A stretch of 64,000 nucleotides of DNA from Longilinea arvoryzae (GCF_001050235.1 NZ_DF967972.1:3872724-3936723), one strand, 5' to 3'; counted from the first letter of the stretch, positions 27,889-36,462 are shown. The notes: a model not told the origin generated them from the letters alone. Translations and numbers: made by a program.

Positions 27889-28019
27889 CCCTGCCTCCTT
27901 CTTTTGTTTCAAAAACCAGAATTCTCACATCTTGATCATAGGTCAAAAGGGCCGATTTGAGGATGATCTTTTGTGCAGGTTTTGTGACGATTCGCGCAGT
28001 TAATGATAATATCGAGCAT

Positions 28020-29060
28020 ATGGTTCAACAATTATTCTCTCATGAACCGATCACGGTCTCGGTGAGCGTCCTGTCGCAGATGTTTCTTTACCTCAGCGCA
28101 TTGAAGGTGGACATCGACGAATTTCTGCACTCGATCGGCGTCGAACCGGCCAGCGTTAAATCTCCGGATGCGCGCATCCCCATCGAGGTCTACCTGCATA
28201 TCCAGGATCAGGCCGCGTTGTACACCCATGACCCCTGTTTTGGCCTGCACATGGGAGAATACGCCGAGGCGGGAAGCTGGTCCATCCTGGGCTACCTGAT
28301 GATGAATTGCCGCACGCTCGGCGAGGCATTCGAAAAATCAGGGCGTTATTCACGCATCATTGGCAACCTGATCGATGCCAGAGCCGAGCCGGGTTTCAAC
28401 CGGATGCGGTTTATCTTTTTCTCCCCGCCGCACGCCCCCCACATGACCCGCCACTGTTACGAAGCCACCTTTGCCAGTTGCGTGCGCATCCTGCGCAGCC
28501 TGTCCGGCCTCGATCTCAACCCGCTTCAGGTTACCTTCATCTACCCGCAGCCCGACTCCACCGCGGAATACGATCGCATCTTTGGTTGCCCGGTGTTGTT
28601 CAACCAGAAACACAATTCGGTGACCATCGATCCGGCCATTGCCCGGATCCCGGTTAAGATGGCCAATCCTGCCCTGTTGCAATATTTCGAGACCTACGCT
28701 CAGGACTTTCTGGCTGAAATGGATTGCAAGACCGCTACCACCCGCGCCGTGACCAGGATCATATTGTCGCGGCTGGACGACCGGTCACTGTCGATCGAGA
28801 AAGTGGCCCGCGAAATGGCAGTCAGCGTCCGAACGCTCCAAATCCGGCTCGAAGAAGAAGGCGTCGTGTTTAGCGATCTGCTCAAAGACATCCGCGAACG
28901 ACTGGCAAAGAAATATCTGCGCGAGAATTACACCGTGGAACAAATCACCTATCTGCTCGGCTTTTCTGCTCCCAGCGTCTTTCGCAAAGCCTTCAAGAAA
29001 TGGTCAGGCGTCACCCCGCGGGAATATCGCGAAAACACCTATCCGACGATTTACCAGTAG
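28020..29060 (+). CDS. AraC-family regulator with Arabinose_bd-type N-terminal domain, 346 aa
   Basis: OruR/ArgR-like AraC protein. The N-terminal ligand domain has FLYLSALKVDIDEFLHSIGV, CFGLHMGEYAEAGSWSILGYLMMNCRTLGEAF and YDRIFGCPVLFNQKHNSVTI. The C-terminal HTH pair contains SIEKVAREMAVSVRTLQIRL and TVEQITYLLGFSAPSVFRKAFKKWSGVTPREYR. ATG 28020 (MVQQLFSHEP) is preferred; the longer frame runs back toward the divergent gene. Probably activates or represses the divergent membrane-protein/flavodoxin operon. Inducer unknown. Confidence 0.88.
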   Translation: MVQQLFSHEPITVSVSVLSQMFLYLSALKVDIDEFLHSIGVEPASVKSPDARIPIEVYLHIQDQAALYTHDPCFGLHMGEYAEAGSWSILGYLMMNCRTLGEAFEKSGRYSRIIGNLIDARAEPGFNRMRFIFFSPPHAPHMTRHCYEATFASCVRILRSLSGLDLNPLQVTFIYPQPDSTAEYDRIFGCPVLFNQKHNSVTIDPAIARIPVKMANPALLQYFETYAQDFLAEMDCKTATTRAVTRIILSRLDDRSLSIEKVAREMAVSVRTLQIRLEEEGVVFSDLLKDIRERLAKKYLRENYTVEQITYLLGFSAPSVFRKAFKKWSGVTPREYRENTYPTIYQ

Positions 29061-29081
29061 CTTCAATGGGATGGAAACGTA

Positions 29082-29110
29082 AACAGCAGAGGTAAATTTC
29101 CTCTGCTGTT
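29082..29110. terminator. Bidirectional terminator hairpin
   Basis: Perfect 11-bp stem AACAGCAGAGG / CCTCTGCTGTT with a 7-base loop, between the convergent AraC and SHOCT genes. Confidence 0.8.
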
Positions 29111-29131
29111 CGCGTTTACATCCGATCGCTG

Positions 29132-29377
29132 TTACTTACCCAGATCTTCGAGCATTTGCTGGTATTGCTCGCGGGTAACCTCACCCCGGGCATACCGCTC
29201 CTGCAAGATCTCCTTGGCGGTTGATTTCGACGAAGAAGTCGCTGAACTTGAGCCCCGGCTCAGCCGGCGGATCCCATACACAATCAACAGGATGATACCC
29301 ACCAGCAGGGCCAGCCAAATGACAGCGCCCAGGATCATTCCGATCCAACCAAAACCACCATACCAACCGTGCATCAT
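29132..29377 (-). CDS. SHOCT-domain small membrane protein, 81 aa
   Basis: One transmembrane helix (GMILGAVIWLALLVGIILLIVYGI) after a Gly/Trp-rich N-terminus. A Ser-rich linker follows, then a C-terminal SHOCT motif AKEILQERYARGEVTREQYQQMLEDL. The first of two ATGs has GAGAGG 6 bases upstream. SHOCT tails often act in oligomerisation. Function unknown. Confidence 0.85.
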   Translation of the reverse strand: MMHGWYGGFGWIGMILGAVIWLALLVGIILLIVYGIRRLSRGSSSATSSSKSTAKEILQERYARGEVTREQYQQMLEDLGK

Positions 29378-29519
29378 TTGAAACCTCTCTTTCGAATTCC
29401 ATCCAGGTCTGGATGGACCCTTTAGAGAATAATATAGCAGGAAATTGTGAAGAATTTATAAACAAATCGTATAGAATTTGTAAAGATGCATCATCCTCGA
29501 AGATCCAATTCGAAAGGCG

Positions 29520-30899
29520 TCAGGCAAATTTACCGGTATACGCCTGGAAGGCTCGCTGCCGGGCGAAATCGTGTTCGACGATCGGGGTTGGATAATCCTG
29601 CCCCAGAATCACATGGAACTCTTGCTGACCGGTGTTGGACATCTTCCAGGGGGTGTGGATATACTCTGATGGAACATCCGCCAGTTCAGGCAACCAGCGG
29701 CGCACGTAATGACCGTCCGGATCGAATTTCCTGCCCTGCAATACCGGATTGAAGATGCGGAAATAAGGCGCAGCGTCTGTTCCGGTTCCGGCAACCCACT
29801 GCCAGCCGCCGTTATTCGCCGCCGGATCGCCATCGATCAAATTCTGTATAAACCAACGCTCCCCGGCCTGCCAGTGAATCAGTAGGTGCTTGACGAGAAA
29901 CGAAGCACAGATCATGCGAGCGCGGTTGTGCATCCAACCCGTTGCAGCCAACTGGCGCATGCCCGCATCCACCACCGGGTAACCCGTCAGGCCGCTCTGC
30001 CAGGCCTGCAGATCCCGCATATCATCCCGCCAGGAGATGCTGTGCGATCCCGTCCTGAAAGCATTCCCGAGCACATTCGGAAAATGATACAGGATAGATT
30101 GGAAGAAATCGCGCCAGATCAATTCATTCAACCACGCTTCGCAACCCGCGCGCGAAGCGGTATCCGGCGCAACTCCGGCAGCCTGCCGCACCGCCGCGGC
30201 TGCCTGACGCGCCGACAGCATGCCAAAACGCAAATACGGCGAAAGCGCGGATGTGCTGTTCCGATCGAGCCGGTCGCGTCCGACAGCGTAATCGTAAATC
30301 GGAGCATCCAGGAACTTCGCCAGACGGCGCCTGGCCTCGCGTTCACCCGCCGGAAAACCGTCTGGCGCCGGCCAATCGGGTAAATCGAGCGAATTGATGT
30401 CTGGAACCAATGGCAGTGTGATTGGAGCCGGTAATATGCAATCGTTGGCCGGCAGCGCCTTCCAGGCGCGGCTATAGGGTGTAAACAGGGTATACGGCCT
30501 TCCATCGGCCCGCAGGACGGCCGATACCGGCTGAATATTCAAACCCGCAACCAATTGCAGCTTCAGTTGCCGGGCAACGGCCGCATCCCGCCGGCGGGCA
30601 TAGGGTGAGACATCCTGCTCGGCAAAGATACTCTCGATCGGAACTTCCCGGCCCAGGCGTTCGAGTTCGACCACAGGATCGCCGCTGCGGACGATCAACC
30701 TGGATCCCAAACGGCGTAAATCGGCGTCCAATTCGCGCAGCCCGGCGAAGAGAAACGCCTGGCGTTTTTCCGCCGGATTCGCCAGCAAGCGTTCATCCAG
30801 GATGAAAACCGGCAGCACCCCGGCGCCATCCCTGATTGCAGCACTCAGCGCCGGGTTATCTTCCAGCCGCAGATCGCGCCGGATCCACCAGATGTTCAT
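29520..30899 (-). CDS. phrB: Deoxyribodipyrimidine (CPD) photolyase, 459 aa
   Basis: Class I photolyase. The N-terminal antenna domain starts MNIWWIRRDLRLEDNPALSAAI. The C-terminal FAD domain has LSPYLRFGMLSARQAAAA, WLNELIWRDFFQSILYHFP, GLTGYPVVDAGMRQLAATGWMHNRARMICASFLVKHL and DGDPAANNGGWQWVAGTGTDAAPYFRIFNP. The latter two cover the FAD and lesion pocket with the electron-transfer Trp residues. It uses blue light to split pyrimidine dimers. The start codon lies immediately after the stop of the ABC ATPase gene, so it is the last gene of the operon led by the CarH-like regulator. Confidence 0.94.
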   Translation of the reverse strand: MNIWWIRRDLRLEDNPALSAAIRDGAGVLPVFILDERLLANPAEKRQAFLFAGLRELDADLRRLGSRLIVRSGDPVVELERLGREVPIESIFAEQDVSPYARRRDAAVARQLKLQLVAGLNIQPVSAVLRADGRPYTLFTPYSRAWKALPANDCILPAPITLPLVPDINSLDLPDWPAPDGFPAGEREARRRLAKFLDAPIYDYAVGRDRLDRNSTSALSPYLRFGMLSARQAAAAVRQAAGVAPDTASRAGCEAWLNELIWRDFFQSILYHFPNVLGNAFRTGSHSISWRDDMRDLQAWQSGLTGYPVVDAGMRQLAATGWMHNRARMICASFLVKHLLIHWQAGERWFIQNLIDGDPAANNGGWQWVAGTGTDAAPYFRIFNPVLQGRKFDPDGHYVRRWLPELADVPSEYIHTPWKMSNTGQQEFHVILGQDYPTPIVEHDFARQRAFQAYTGKFA

Positions 30900-31640
30900 T
30901 TACTGCCGTTCGCCCCTGGCCAGGGATAAGATCTCATCCCGGCTGGCGAAAGTGCGCACCAGCTTGCCGTCCTGCATCTGTAATATGCGGTCCACATATT
31001 GGCACATGCGCAGATCGTGAGTGACCATTATGCCGGCGCGGCCCTGTTCGTGGATCAGGCCAGCGAATGTCTCGACCACCTGGAATGCGCGTTCCGTATC
31101 CAGGTTGGCAGTGGGTTCATCCGCCAGGACCAGGCTTGGATTATGGATTAATGCGCGGGCAATCGCCACACGCTGCTGCTGTCCGCCCGACATCTGCCCC
31201 GGCAGGTTGTGCAGGCGCTCGCCCAGACCCAGGCGGGCCAACAGCTCACGAGCCCGCAGCCGGCCAGTCTTATCAAGCTGGTTATTCAGGCGCAGCATCA
31301 ATTCCACATTTTCCAGCGCGCTCAGGTAGGGTACCAGGTTATTGGCCTGGAATGTGAAACCGATCTTCTTTCGGCGCATGGACACGCGATCCACCTCACC
31401 CATGGCAGCCAGGTTCTGCCCGTCCAGCAAGATTTGACCGGAAGTAGGTTGCAACAGCGCAGCCAACATGGAGAGCATGGTCGTTTTTCCCGAGCCGCTT
31501 GGGCCCACCAGGGCAACGAATTCGCCGGCTGAAACCTGTAAGGAGACGTCGTTGACAGCCTGAATGGTCCCCGAGTCGCTGGTATAGGTTTTGATCACCG
31601 ATTTGGTTTCAAGAGCATAAACTGTCATAGTCGCATCCAT
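30900..31640 (-). CDS. ABC transporter ATPase, DevA/LolD type, 246 aa
   Basis: Walker A is GPSGSGKTT, signature [17 protein letters not shown], Walker B LVLADEPTANLDT, H-loop MVTHD. I choose ATG 31640 because it overlaps the permease stop as TGATG, which gives translational coupling; ATG 31628 is an alternative. It energises the permease and HlyD adaptor encoded just upstream in the same operon. Confidence 0.92.
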   Translation of the reverse strand: MDATMTVYALETKSVIKTYTSDSGTIQAVNDVSLQVSAGEFVALVGPSGSGKTTMLSMLAALLQPTSGQILLDGQNLAAMGEVDRVSMRRKKIGFTFQANNLVPYLSALENVELMLRLNNQLDKTGRLRARELLARLGLGERLHNLPGQMSGGQQQRVAIARALIHNPSLVLADEPTANLDTERAFQVVETFAGLIHEQGRAGIMVTHDLRMCQYVDRILQMQDGKLVRTFASRDEILSLARGERQ

Positions 31641-32812
31641 CAAGAAGATAATCCCAGCGCCTTGAGCGGTTCGATGCGCACGGCGTGACGAATGGAAACC
31701 AGCCCACCCAGCGGCCCGATCAGCAGCAAAGCAATCACAGCCAGCGCGGATGTCGTGCCATTGAAGACGATCGGTATGGTGGGCGGGAAGGAGAGAGAGA
31801 ACAGGAATGTCAGCAGCCCGCCAATCGCCACCCCGGCAATCGTGACCACGGCAATCTGGATCACAGACGCAGCCGCCACGATTGGATTGGTTGTGCCGAT
31901 CGCTTTGAGCACACCAATCTGGGATACTTTTTGCAAAATCTGAATCTGGAAGAAACCGCCGATGACCAGAATGCCAATGAACAGGGTGAATCCCCCCTGG
32001 GTATTGAGCGTGCTCTGCTGGGCTGAATAACCCGGCAAGGCCTGGATGGCTTGTTGAATTGTGGCAATCTCAATGTTATCCACCTGGGATGCCAAGCGGG
32101 CGCTCACGGTTTCAATTTGAGCTGGATCTTTCAACTTAACCAGGATGACATTGGCAACCGGGTTCGAACTGTTGACCTCGGCCTCGGATTTCGGACGGAT
32201 TCGATCCCAGGTATAGAAGGGAACAAATATGGAGGGTTGCAGGGAAAATTGCTGGCCGTCGGCGATTCCAACCACCCGCAAATCGTAAAATTCATCCTGG
32301 GTGCCCTGCGTCACCCGCAGCGTCAATGTGTCGCCGACGCCGAGTTTGCTGCGCAGGGCTGTATTGCGATCCAGGATGACTTCTTGAGCCAGATCGGTGC
32401 TGAGTTGGCGGCCTGACGCAACCTGCGGCTCGCCCGGCCTGCCAGGTTCCACACCCAGAAGCGCCACCTTCAACTGAGGTACATTCGCCGTCAATACCAC
32501 ATTGGTGCTGGCTGTGCCCAGCATTCCGGCGTCCGCAACGCCATCTACGCGCCGTACAGCCGCCAGGCGGTTACGCCCCAAACGGCTGGCCTGAATGAGC
32601 GTATCCGACCTGGCCTGATAAACGATCAACTGGGCATCTATTTTGGAGATATATTCACGGTTTCCGTTACCCAGGCCCTCCCCAAGCGCTGCAATGAACA
32701 ACACCAGCAATGTGATCAGGGCAATTACCAGGCTGACCAACAAAAAACGTCCGCGGTTGCGCCAAATTTCCTTGATCGCGAGGAAACTTGATATGGATAA
32801 AATCTGTCGCAT
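31640..32812 (-). CDS. ABC transporter permease, DevC/FtsX type, 390 aa
   Basis: Single FtsX unit. Helix 1 is FLLVSLVIALITLLVLFIAAL (about 24-44). A MacB_PCD-like extracytoplasmic domain follows (about 50-255). Three C-terminal helices follow GFTLFIGILVIGGFFQIQILQKVSQIGVLKAIGTTN. The pairing with an HlyD adaptor and LolD-type ATPase matches DevBCA exporters. Cyanobacterial DevBCA exports glycolipids; here the substrate is unknown. In a stress operon, a lipid or pigment role is possible (inference). Confidence 0.9.
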   Translation of the reverse strand: MRQILSISSFLAIKEIWRNRGRFLLVSLVIALITLLVLFIAALGEGLGNGNREYISKIDAQLIVYQARSDTLIQASRLGRNRLAAVRRVDGVADAGMLGTASTNVVLTANVPQLKVALLGVEPGRPGEPQVASGRQLSTDLAQEVILDRNTALRSKLGVGDTLTLRVTQGTQDEFYDLRVVGIADGQQFSLQPSIFVPFYTWDRIRPKSEAEVNSSNPVANVILVKLKDPAQIETVSARLASQVDNIEIATIQQAIQALPGYSAQQSTLNTQGGFTLFIGILVIGGFFQIQILQKVSQIGVLKAIGTTNPIVAAASVIQIAVVTIAGVAIGGLLTFLFSLSFPPTIPIVFNGTTSALAVIALLLIGPLGGLVSIRHAVRIEPLKALGLSS

Positions 32813-32830
32813 GGTCTTTTTCCTGTCAGT

Positions 32831-33778
32831 CTAGGGGAGAAAATGAACGGCGGCGGTCATGCCCCAGCGCATTCGCGGATCACTTTGCTCCAATCGGATC
32901 GTCGCGGTATATGTGATATCACCGCGCTTTTCTTCAAAGCGAGCATTGATCTGGGTCACTTCGCCCTGCAAAGGAATGTCGGGTAACGCATCCAGCACGA
33001 CTTCCACCTTTTGGCCGACACTGACCTTCGGGATTTCCATCTCTGTCAAATTGTCTGTTTCGATGTTCCAACCGGAAAAATCCACGATTTGCAAGATTGA
33101 CGTCCCGGCGGCGACCCGCTGCCCGCTCTGCACTGCCAGGTCGACCACACGGCCAGTGATCGCCGCTTTTAGCACATGGGCATCGATAAATTCCTGAGCG
33201 CCGTCCACGGCAGCGGAGGCTGTTTTTACTCTCGCCTGGGCTGCAGACAGTTGATCCGGGTCGACACCCTGGCCATCCTTAATTTTCTGGTAGGCCTCTT
33301 CGTTTAATTTTTCGGTAGCTACCGCAGCATCCAGCAAAGCTCTGTTCTCATCCGAGCTGTTCGCATCGAAACTTGCCTGAGCCTGATCGACCCCGTCCTG
33401 GGCCCTCAACCAGCTCAATTGGGATTGCGCCAGATTGAGATCCGCCGAAGCCTGCAGGGCATCCAATGCCTGCTGAGCGGACAAAGCTTCCTGCTCGGCG
33501 CGCGCTAGTGCTAATTTCGCATCCGATGTTACCATCAGACGCGCCAGAACCTGCCCGGCTTGAACTTGTTCGCCGTCCTTGATCAAAACATCGATCACCT
33601 GGCCCGAAAGGCTAAAGGATTGTTCCATCGAGTTGATTGGAATCAACCGGCCTTCAGCGATCAATCCTTGCGGTTCAGGCGTCTGTGTCTCCGCCGTTGT
33701 TGTATTGGAATTGACGTTGCAGGCCGTGAGGCTCAGGACCGCCGTAAAAATAATCATGAATAAAAACGATTTCTTCAT
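32831..33778 (-). CDS. HlyD-family efflux adaptor lipoprotein, DevB-like, 315 aa
   Basis: Lipobox LSLTACNV at about residue 20. A lipoyl-like hairpin half (VIDVLIKDGEQVQAGQVLARL) is followed by a coiled-coil (about 80-190, Ala/Gln-rich) and the second half (ITGRVVDLAVQSGQRVAAGTSILQIVDF). The beta-barrel (VSVGQKVEVVLDALPDIPLQGEVTQINARF) is last. Ribosome site GGAGAG. It bridges the permease to the cell surface. Eighteen bases before the permease gene. Confidence 0.9.
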   Translation of the reverse strand: MKKSFLFMIIFTAVLSLTACNVNSNTTTAETQTPEPQGLIAEGRLIPINSMEQSFSLSGQVIDVLIKDGEQVQAGQVLARLMVTSDAKLALARAEQEALSAQQALDALQASADLNLAQSQLSWLRAQDGVDQAQASFDANSSDENRALLDAAVATEKLNEEAYQKIKDGQGVDPDQLSAAQARVKTASAAVDGAQEFIDAHVLKAAITGRVVDLAVQSGQRVAAGTSILQIVDFSGWNIETDNLTEMEIPKVSVGQKVEVVLDALPDIPLQGEVTQINARFEEKRGDITYTATIRLEQSDPRMRWGMTAAVHFLP

Positions 33779-33801
33779 CTGATTCTCTCCAGGTAATTAA
33801 A

Positions 33802-34410
33802 TCAAGATTGGACGCCTGGCCCAAGTGGGCCATCGAAGGGTTTGTTCCAGCCGGTTGATAATACGCCGCTCAATAACAGATCCAGGGCCGGGTGGTCGGC
33901 AATGTGATCATAGTAATAAGGCAAAACGATTTTGCCATCTCGGTTGATAATAAAGGTGCCTGACATTTGCATGGCATCCTGCCCGGCTGGCGGCGGTTCG
34001 ACGATATATCCTTTCTTGCGCGAACGGGATACCGCCGACCAGACTTTTGGGTTCAGAAACGTCTGGAAAAGATCGCCGCGTTCCAGGCCATAAGCCCGGA
34101 AGGCCTTTCTTTCCGGATCCGCCAGGCAGGTCAATCCTGGAGCATACTGGCGGGCGAATTCGGCGCTTGTTTCAGGTGTTCCCTGCAAGATGACCACGAT
34201 CCCCAGACCTGCCCGAGAAATCTGCTCCGTTCCGGAGACCAATTCTTCGAGCATTTCCTTACATTGGGTGCAACCAAAATGTCGCGTGAAAGCCAGCAGC
34301 AGGGGACGTTCCTTCCACAGGCTGGAGAGGGTAACGGCTTCTCCGACGGTATTTAGAAGCGTTACGTCCGGAGCATTATGGTTGAAATCGAAATGTTGTT
34401 TTTTAGGCAT
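33802..34410 (-). CDS. Peroxiredoxin-like (AhpC/TSA, thioredoxin-fold) protein, 202 aa
   Basis: Redoxin fold: APDVTLLNTVGEAVTLSSLWKERPLLLAFTRHFGCTQCKEMLEEL, with the redox pair C47/C50. Later come GIVVILQGTPETSAEFARQYAPGLTCLADPERKAFRAYGL and GTFIINRDGKIVLPYYYDHIADHPALDLLL, as in the SelL-like/AhpC-TSA_2 group. ATG 34410 with GGAAGGGA is preferred to a 60-residue extension that overlaps the regulator gene. Second gene of the operon, 29 bases after the CarH-like regulator. A distinct paralogue with selenocysteine lies in the divergent operon. Confidence 0.88.
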   Translation of the reverse strand: MPKKQHFDFNHNAPDVTLLNTVGEAVTLSSLWKERPLLLAFTRHFGCTQCKEMLEELVSGTEQISRAGLGIVVILQGTPETSAEFARQYAPGLTCLADPERKAFRAYGLERGDLFQTFLNPKVWSAVSRSRKKGYIVEPPPAGQDAMQMSGTFIINRDGKIVLPYYYDHIADHPALDLLLSGVLSTGWNKPFDGPLGPGVQS

Positions 34411-34439
34411 GTTATTTTCCCTTCCAGGAACGAGAATGC

Positions 34440-35753
34440 TTAATTCCCGTCCAGATAATTGCGCAACCAGCCGGTAATTCGCATACCCGACTCGCCCATT
34501 TCGGATTCGATCGCCTCCCGATAGGCATCCAGGTAGGGTTTCAACCGTCGGATGGAAATCTGCCGGCCGGTCAGCAGTTGGCCGACCCACGCGAGGTCGT
34601 TTTCCATCCAGGCCGGATCGCCCAACTCAAGCGCTGCTGCCAGGCCCTCCGCAAAGAAAGCATTGACTGTGGCCATGTATTCGCTGGCCAGGCTTTTTTC
34701 TTGCAAGCCTGCCATCAAGCGCATTTCGATTTGCGGCCATTTGGCTCGGAAGCGCGCGGCAATTTCCAGGTCGGTTTCAGATACGAAAGTCGACTCGGGA
34801 TAATGCACCGGATCAGCCAACAATTCCTCCACCCTTTCCACGCAGTTTTCGAGTGTGTCGCCGAGGTAAAAACCCGGGATTTTCTCGCGTAACCCCGGAA
34901 TGCGTTTGAAAATCAATCCGCCGTACGCCATGGGGATTTTAGCCTGTTGAAACAAAACAGACGCGGATCGCAGGGCTGCCGCAGTGGTGAGTTGTTGGGC
35001 TGCCAGCACAACCAGGTCCGGGCGAATGGATGCTGCGGTTTGCTGCATCTGATCCAGCGGAATATTGGCACCCAATGAGATGACATTCAATCCCCGCCGG
35101 CGCAGGAGCAGGGTTAACAACCGGATCGGGAAGCTGTGCCACTCACCTGCCGGACAGCCGACCAACACGGTTTGCTGTCGGGTCGGGTTGGGGGTGGTGC
35201 TGACTAATGTATCGATGCGGCGAATCGCTAGCCCCGTGGCGAAATGTTCCTGCTGTACCGTTGCCTGACCTTGATGCCACCAATCGCCCATCTGCCGAAC
35301 GCCTTTCTGTAAGATCTCAAAACATACCGTCTCCACCGACGCAATCCCAAATGCCTGATTGACGGTGTTTTCCGCTTTAGAGTCGTCGAAAACCAGGCAG
35401 GCGTTCAGCCATTCCGTGCGCAGCGTGTCCAGGTGATCTTCTTCGGCAGGTGGCGCTGGTTCGCGGACCTCAATCGTCGGCAGGTACCCCTGGAGTGGGT
35501 CATGGCCGGCTGCGGAAAGCTCCTTCCACAATTCAACTGCTCGACTGATGCTCAAGCCTTCTATTTGGCGCGCGTGAAGCCATTTGAGAGTCGCCACATC
35601 ATATTCGGAATACAGCCGATGGCCGCCGGCAGTTCGCTGTGGTTTGGGTAATCCATAACGCCGCTCCCAGACGCGGATCACATCCGGCTGCAGCCCGGTT
35701 TCCTTCATGACAGCGCTCAGGTTATAGATCGCAATTCGGCTGATGGGTTCCAT
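34440..35753 (-). CDS. MerR-family B12-dependent photoreceptor regulator, CarH/LitR-like, 437 aa
   Basis: The N-terminal MerR HTH (YNLSAVMKETGLQPDVIRVWERRYGLPKPQRTAGGHRLYSEYDV) is followed by a four-helix B12-cap and a Rossmann B12-binding domain. The light-sensing Wx9EH motif of CarH is present as W159...E169-H170. The lower-ligand region is GEWHSF with E204/H206, a variant of ExHxxG. LNVISLGANIPLDQMQQ and PMAYGGLIFKRIPGLREKIPGFYLGDT match the cobalamin domain. CarH tetramers with adenosyl-B12 repress in the dark and fall apart in light. An added C-terminal region (about 330-437, with LMAGLQEKSLASEYMATVNAFFAEGLAAALE) is unlike short CarH. It heads an operon ending in photolyase. Confidence 0.88.
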   Translation of the reverse strand: MEPISRIAIYNLSAVMKETGLQPDVIRVWERRYGLPKPQRTAGGHRLYSEYDVATLKWLHARQIEGLSISRAVELWKELSAAGHDPLQGYLPTIEVREPAPPAEEDHLDTLRTEWLNACLVFDDSKAENTVNQAFGIASVETVCFEILQKGVRQMGDWWHQGQATVQQEHFATGLAIRRIDTLVSTTPNPTRQQTVLVGCPAGEWHSFPIRLLTLLLRRRGLNVISLGANIPLDQMQQTAASIRPDLVVLAAQQLTTAAALRSASVLFQQAKIPMAYGGLIFKRIPGLREKIPGFYLGDTLENCVERVEELLADPVHYPESTFVSETDLEIAARFRAKWPQIEMRLMAGLQEKSLASEYMATVNAFFAEGLAAALELGDPAWMENDLAWVGQLLTGRQISIRRLKPYLDAYREAIESEMGESGMRITGWLRNYLDGN

Positions 35754-35833
35754 AACGTTTCTTTGAAGCGTTCTTTCTATCCTATTTGACGTTTTGGTGA
35801 AAAATCTGGCTTTACATTGTCGATTTCCTTTTT

Positions 35834-35862
35834 ATTATAAGGAAAAATCCATATTTTGTCAA
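35834..35862 (-). promoter_or_regulatory. Consensus promoter of the CarH-like operon
   Basis: Read on the minus strand: TTGACA (complement of 35857-35862), 17-base spacer, TATAAT (complement of 35834-35839). This matches the sigma-70 consensus exactly. The -35 lies in the left arm of the 13-bp inverted repeat. Confidence 0.8.
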
Positions 35863-35891
35863 TATAGTATTTAGACAATATATTGACAAAA
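35854..35891. promoter_or_regulatory. 13-bp inverted repeat: shared operator between divergent operons
   Basis: TTTTGTCAATATA at 35854-35866 and TATATTGACAAAA at 35879-35891 are perfect inverted copies with a 12-base spacer. The spacer itself holds a further related half (TAGACAATATA overlaps the right arm). Each arm contains the -35 box of one of the two divergent promoters. Best explained as the operator of the CarH-like regulator. Confidence 0.7.
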
Positions 35892-35911
35892 GGTCCGATT
35901 TTTGTTATCCT
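35883..35911 (+). promoter_or_regulatory. Promoter of the selenoprotein operon
   Basis: TTGACA 35883-35888, 17-base spacer, TATCCT 35906-35911. The -35 lies in the right arm of the inverted repeat, mirroring the promoter of the regulator gene. Confidence 0.75.
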
Positions 35912-35976
35912 TGATTTGTACAGGCAGAACGATCACCTTTCGATCCAAGAATGAGAATTACGAAACGAGGAAAGCA

Positions 35977-36462
35977 ATGCCCAAAGTTGACCTGAATGCT
36001 CCGGCCCCCGATTTCATCCTTCGAGATTTTCGCAACCAGGAAGTTCGTCTGTCGGATTTCAAAGGACGCTCGAACCTGCTGCTGGTGTTCAACCGCGGTT
36101 TTACCTGACCCTTCTGCCAACGGCATATGGCGCAGTTGCGTCAAGACTATGACAAGTTTGTCCAGAGGAATACACAGATCGTGGTAATCGGTCCGGAAGA
36201 TGCCAACGCCTTTGCTGCCTACTGGCGCGACAATCATTTACCGTTCATCGGTTTACCCGATCCGCGGGCCAGCGTGCTCAAAAGGTACGGTCAGGAAGTC
36301 AACCTCTTCAAATTGGGACGTATGCCGGCCCAGGTAATCATGGATCGGGAAGGAATTGCCCGATTCGTTCACTACGGCCATTCGATGTCCGATATTCCGG
36401 AAAATGAAGAATTATTCGTATTGCTGGATGGTTTGAATACCATGGAAGGAACAAATCCATGA
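35977..36462 (+). CDS. Selenocysteine-containing peroxiredoxin-like protein (in-frame UGA = Sec44), 161 aa
   Basis: Redoxin domain: APAPDFILRDFRNQEVRLSDF, LLLVFNRGFT-U-PFCQRHMAQLRQDY, IVVIGPEDANAFAAYWR, MPAQVIMDREGIARFVHYGHSMSDIPENEELF. The TGA at 36106-36108 falls exactly where this family has its attacking Cys, giving U44-x-x-C47. The frame stays open on both sides, and a bacterial SECIS hairpin follows at 36128-36143. ATG 35977 has GAGGAA upstream. The stop overlaps the next start as ATGA. It would need SelA/SelB/SelC/SelD, which are not in this window. If read as a plain stop, two separate frames (ending 36108, starting 36127) would be called instead. Confidence 0.85.
36128..36143 (+). 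promoter_or_regulatory. Bacterial SECIS element
   Basis: TGGCGC-AGTT-GCGTCA: a 6-bp stem (U-A, G-C, G-U, C-G, G-C, C-G) with apical loop AGUU, 19 bases after the UGA. The loop begins 25 bases after the UGA and has a G at its second position. Both fit the known bacterial SECIS spacing and loop rule. Confidence 0.75.

Noticed and set aside
34411..34590. 60-residue N-terminal extension of the redoxin at 33802
   Set aside because: It overlaps the end of the regulator gene and lacks redoxin features; ATG 34410 has a good ribosome site.
36106..36108. TGA as a true stop, making the redoxin gene a pseudogene
   Set aside because: The frame is clean on both sides, the site is the exact redox position, the partner Cys is kept, and a SECIS-like hairpin follows at the right distance.
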